The notes beneath the pieces were generated by a model. That model did not search any database, was not told the DNA's origin, and saw only the letters and a list, made by a program, of their open reading frames with translations. 5,969 nucleotides of DNA from JBBRSC01 sp038245795 (GTDB taxonomy: Bacteria > Actinomycetota > Acidimicrobiia > Acidimicrobiales > Microtrichaceae): NCBI GenBank assembly GCA_038245795.1, contig JBBRSC010000214.1:1-5969 (forward strand), given 5' to 3'. Position 1 is the stretch's first letter; every line of letters begins with the position of its first letter. Of this stretch, positions 4,429 through 5,969 are shown in pieces. A program made the translations under genes and the position numbers.

Positions 4429-5969
4429 CAGATCACGCTCCACGTGATGTCAGCAGTGACGCTCTGGACGGTGAGTCGAGCCACGGCGCTGCCGGGCCGC
4501 CAGACATTCACTCGGATCGTGAGGGTCGACAATTGTGCGGGCGACATCTCGGGCAGCGGAACGGACTCTGCGAATGCAGTCTTCGAGTTCGATCGGCAGA
4601 ACCCGGCGCTCGGCGATCCCACTGTCGAGAGGACCGACCCGCCGCTCATCACCTCTGCGAACCAACACACGTCCGCCGAAGCATCGGTCTGGGCGGTGAA
4701 GTTGACCCGCCCTGACCTCATCGTGGCCGCCGGTGGAATCACTGCTCCGACATCGAATTGGGCGAACACGCCGGGTGTTGCGGCGTTGGGAAACGCGCTG
4801 CCATCTCCCATGACCACCGCGGCCGAGTCGTTCGAAGACGCGAGCCGCGCTTGCCACAGCGTCGACGCGGATCCTGCCGCAACGTCGAGTGCGCTCGTCG
4901 ATCGGCTGATCCATGTTGCCCCAGCCCATGCGACCGTCAGGGTCGCGGCATCGAGACGAAGGCCAAGTCCCTGCGCCGACCTGCCCACGATGGCAATCCG
5001 CAGATCATTCAGCTCGGCTGCGGTCCACGGGTGATCCGCCAGGGCCAACTTGAACGTCTGCACGTTGGTGCCCGTCACACAGGGCATCGATGCCCCTGGC
5101 ACTGCCAGATACTCGGAGTCCGTGCTGGCCCGACGGATGCGGAGGTCCGCGCACACCGTGTCCGTCGGTGTGGTGGCTGCCAAGCCAATGGTCACCGCCG
5201 CTGTCATCGGTCCCGACGGAAGCGAGTTGGAGGCGACTGGGAACCTGGCTCCGACCGCATCGATCAACGTGGTCCGGGCGATCGTCGCCGCCGCCCCGAA
5301 CCCACCGGTGGTGATCGTTGAACCGTCGACAGCAGCCAGCTCGTCGCGCCCATCGACCGACGCCGCTCCGAGATGATCGCTCCATGACTGAGCGTGGACC
5401 GACGTTACGGGATCGGCCAGCGCCACATCGTCGAAGGCAGTGTCCGACGCGGCGTACGTCGACAGAACAGTCTGGGTTCCGACGGTGCCGGATGCCAGCG
5501 CAGAGGCCTGGTACAGGCCTCCTGGACTCGTGCCCGTCCGAGCGGTGAATGTGACGACGATCGACCCGCCGCCGGGAATCGAGAACACGCCCCAGATCGG
5601 CACAACATCCCCAGGTGCGGGGCCGGTCACGCCGTCTCGCGTTGCACCACCGGTGCTGGTGATCGACACCTCGCTCCCGAACGTGAATCCTTTCGGAAGG
5701 ACCGTCGCCAGCGACATTGCCGTCACGGCGGGCCGGCCCGCCAGGTTGGCGAACGAGGCAACATAGGTTGCCGATTGGTCAGCCCACCTCGTGATCGTGG
5801 GAGTCGCTGTGGCAAGCGTCGTGGTCAGCAGCGCCCGACACCCTGGACCCACCTGCGACCCGGGAACGTCGCTTGCAGACAACGACATGTCCACCGCACC
5901 ATCGGTTCCGGCCTGCGCATCGCCATCAATGACCTCCGCGCCGCTGGCGCCGCCAGCAACGTCGGCGAC
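4428..5969 (-). CDS. Large exported beta-rich protein with DUF11-like and duplicated C-terminal domains (5' end outside window)
   Basis: The frame is open from the right edge, giving 513 visible residues and a TGA at 4428-4430. A GTG at 5894 is an internal codon, since the 25 codons before it are also open and similar in composition. The protein is rich in Ala, Thr, Ser, Val and Gly and poor in Lys, as in secreted beta-sandwich proteins. Residues about 55-185 resemble a DUF11/conserved-repeat domain (T-I-T-R-W-A-D-Q-S-A-T-Y, then L-P-K-G-F-T-F and W-G-V-F-S-I-P-G-G-G-S-I-V-V-T-F-T-A). Residues about 215-513 seem to be two diverged copies of one domain, each with a Cys pair (273/297 and 435/458) that could form a disulfide. 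No membrane segment or anchor is visible; any signal, pilin or sortase-independent anchor must be upstream. It sits directly before the prepilin-like gene with a TGATG overlap. A pilus-associated adhesin-like or surface protein is the inferred role; the exact function is unknown. Confidence 0.75.
   Translation of the reverse strand, partial: VADVAGGASGAEVIDGDAQAGTDGAVDMSLSASDVPGSQVGPGCRALLTTTLATATPTITRWADQSATYVASFANLAGRPAVTAMSLATVLPKGFTFGSEVSITSTGGATRDGVTGPAPGDVVPIWGVFSIPGGGSIVVTFTARTGTSPGGLYQASALASGTVGTQTVLSTYAASDTAFDDVALADPVTSVHAQSWSDHLGAASVDGRDELAAVDGSTITTGGFGAAATIARTTLIDAVGARFPVASNSLPSGPMTAAVTIGLAATTPTDTVCADLRIRRASTDSEYLAVPGASMPCVTGTNVQTFKLALADHPWTAAELNDLRIAIVGRSAQGLGLRLDAATLTVAWAGATWISRSTSALDVAAGSASTLWQARLASSNDSAAVVMGDGSAFPNAATPGVFAQFDVGAVIPPAATMRSGRVNFTAQTDASADVCWFAEVMSGGSVLSTVGSPSAGFCRSNSKTAFAESVPLPEMSPAQLSTLTIRVNVWRPGSAVARLTVQSVTADITWSVI
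4438..4441 (-). promoter_or_regulatory. Ribosome binding site deciding the prepilin start
   Basis: GGAG on the minus strand lies 9 bases before the ATG at 4428, inside the end of the upstream gene. It makes the GTG at 4443 unlikely as the start and points to translational coupling. Confidence 0.55.

Overview
The window is high-GC DNA with dense, mostly short genes, GTG starts, tight ATGA/TGATG overlaps and alanine/threonine/arginine-rich proteins. This fits a high-GC Gram-positive actinobacterium. The pairing of type IV prepilin-like genes with a large exported beta-rich protein, and the Thr/Pro-rich glycine-rich exported protein, would suit Acidimicrobiia, but that placement is inference and no rRNA or marker gene is present to confirm it.

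Layout: (1) 1-414 holds the 3' end of an IS630-family transposase gene and the end of its insertion sequence, reading rightward. (2) 319-540, minus strand, is a DUF5615 (PIN-like toxin) gene that the insertion sequence has cut after about 43 codons; the likely TA target lies at 413-414. (3) 541-846 has no convincing intact gene: perhaps the decayed partner of the toxin, plus the leader of the next gene. (4) 847-1977, plus strand, encodes an exported glycine-rich surface protein. (5) 2161-2703, plus strand, encodes a GrpB/UPF0157-family protein. (6) From the right edge leftward, a minus-strand cluster: a large exported beta-sandwich/DUF11-like protein (partial at the window edge), a type IV prepilin-like protein with a textbook G|TSLLE motif, a PilX-like small membrane protein, and a DinB/DUF664-like metalloprotein 20 bases after it.

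The three pilus-related genes are translationally coupled (TGATG, then ATGA), so they are probably made together. The likely job is assembly of minor pilins with a pilus-associated or surface-exposed adhesin-like protein. That large protein appears to contain two diverged copies of a ~162-residue domain, each with its own cysteine pair, at its C-terminus; this is the most interesting new structure in the window. The DinB-like gene may be transcribed with the cluster but has no obvious functional link. I saw no tRNA, rRNA, CRISPR array or replication origin.
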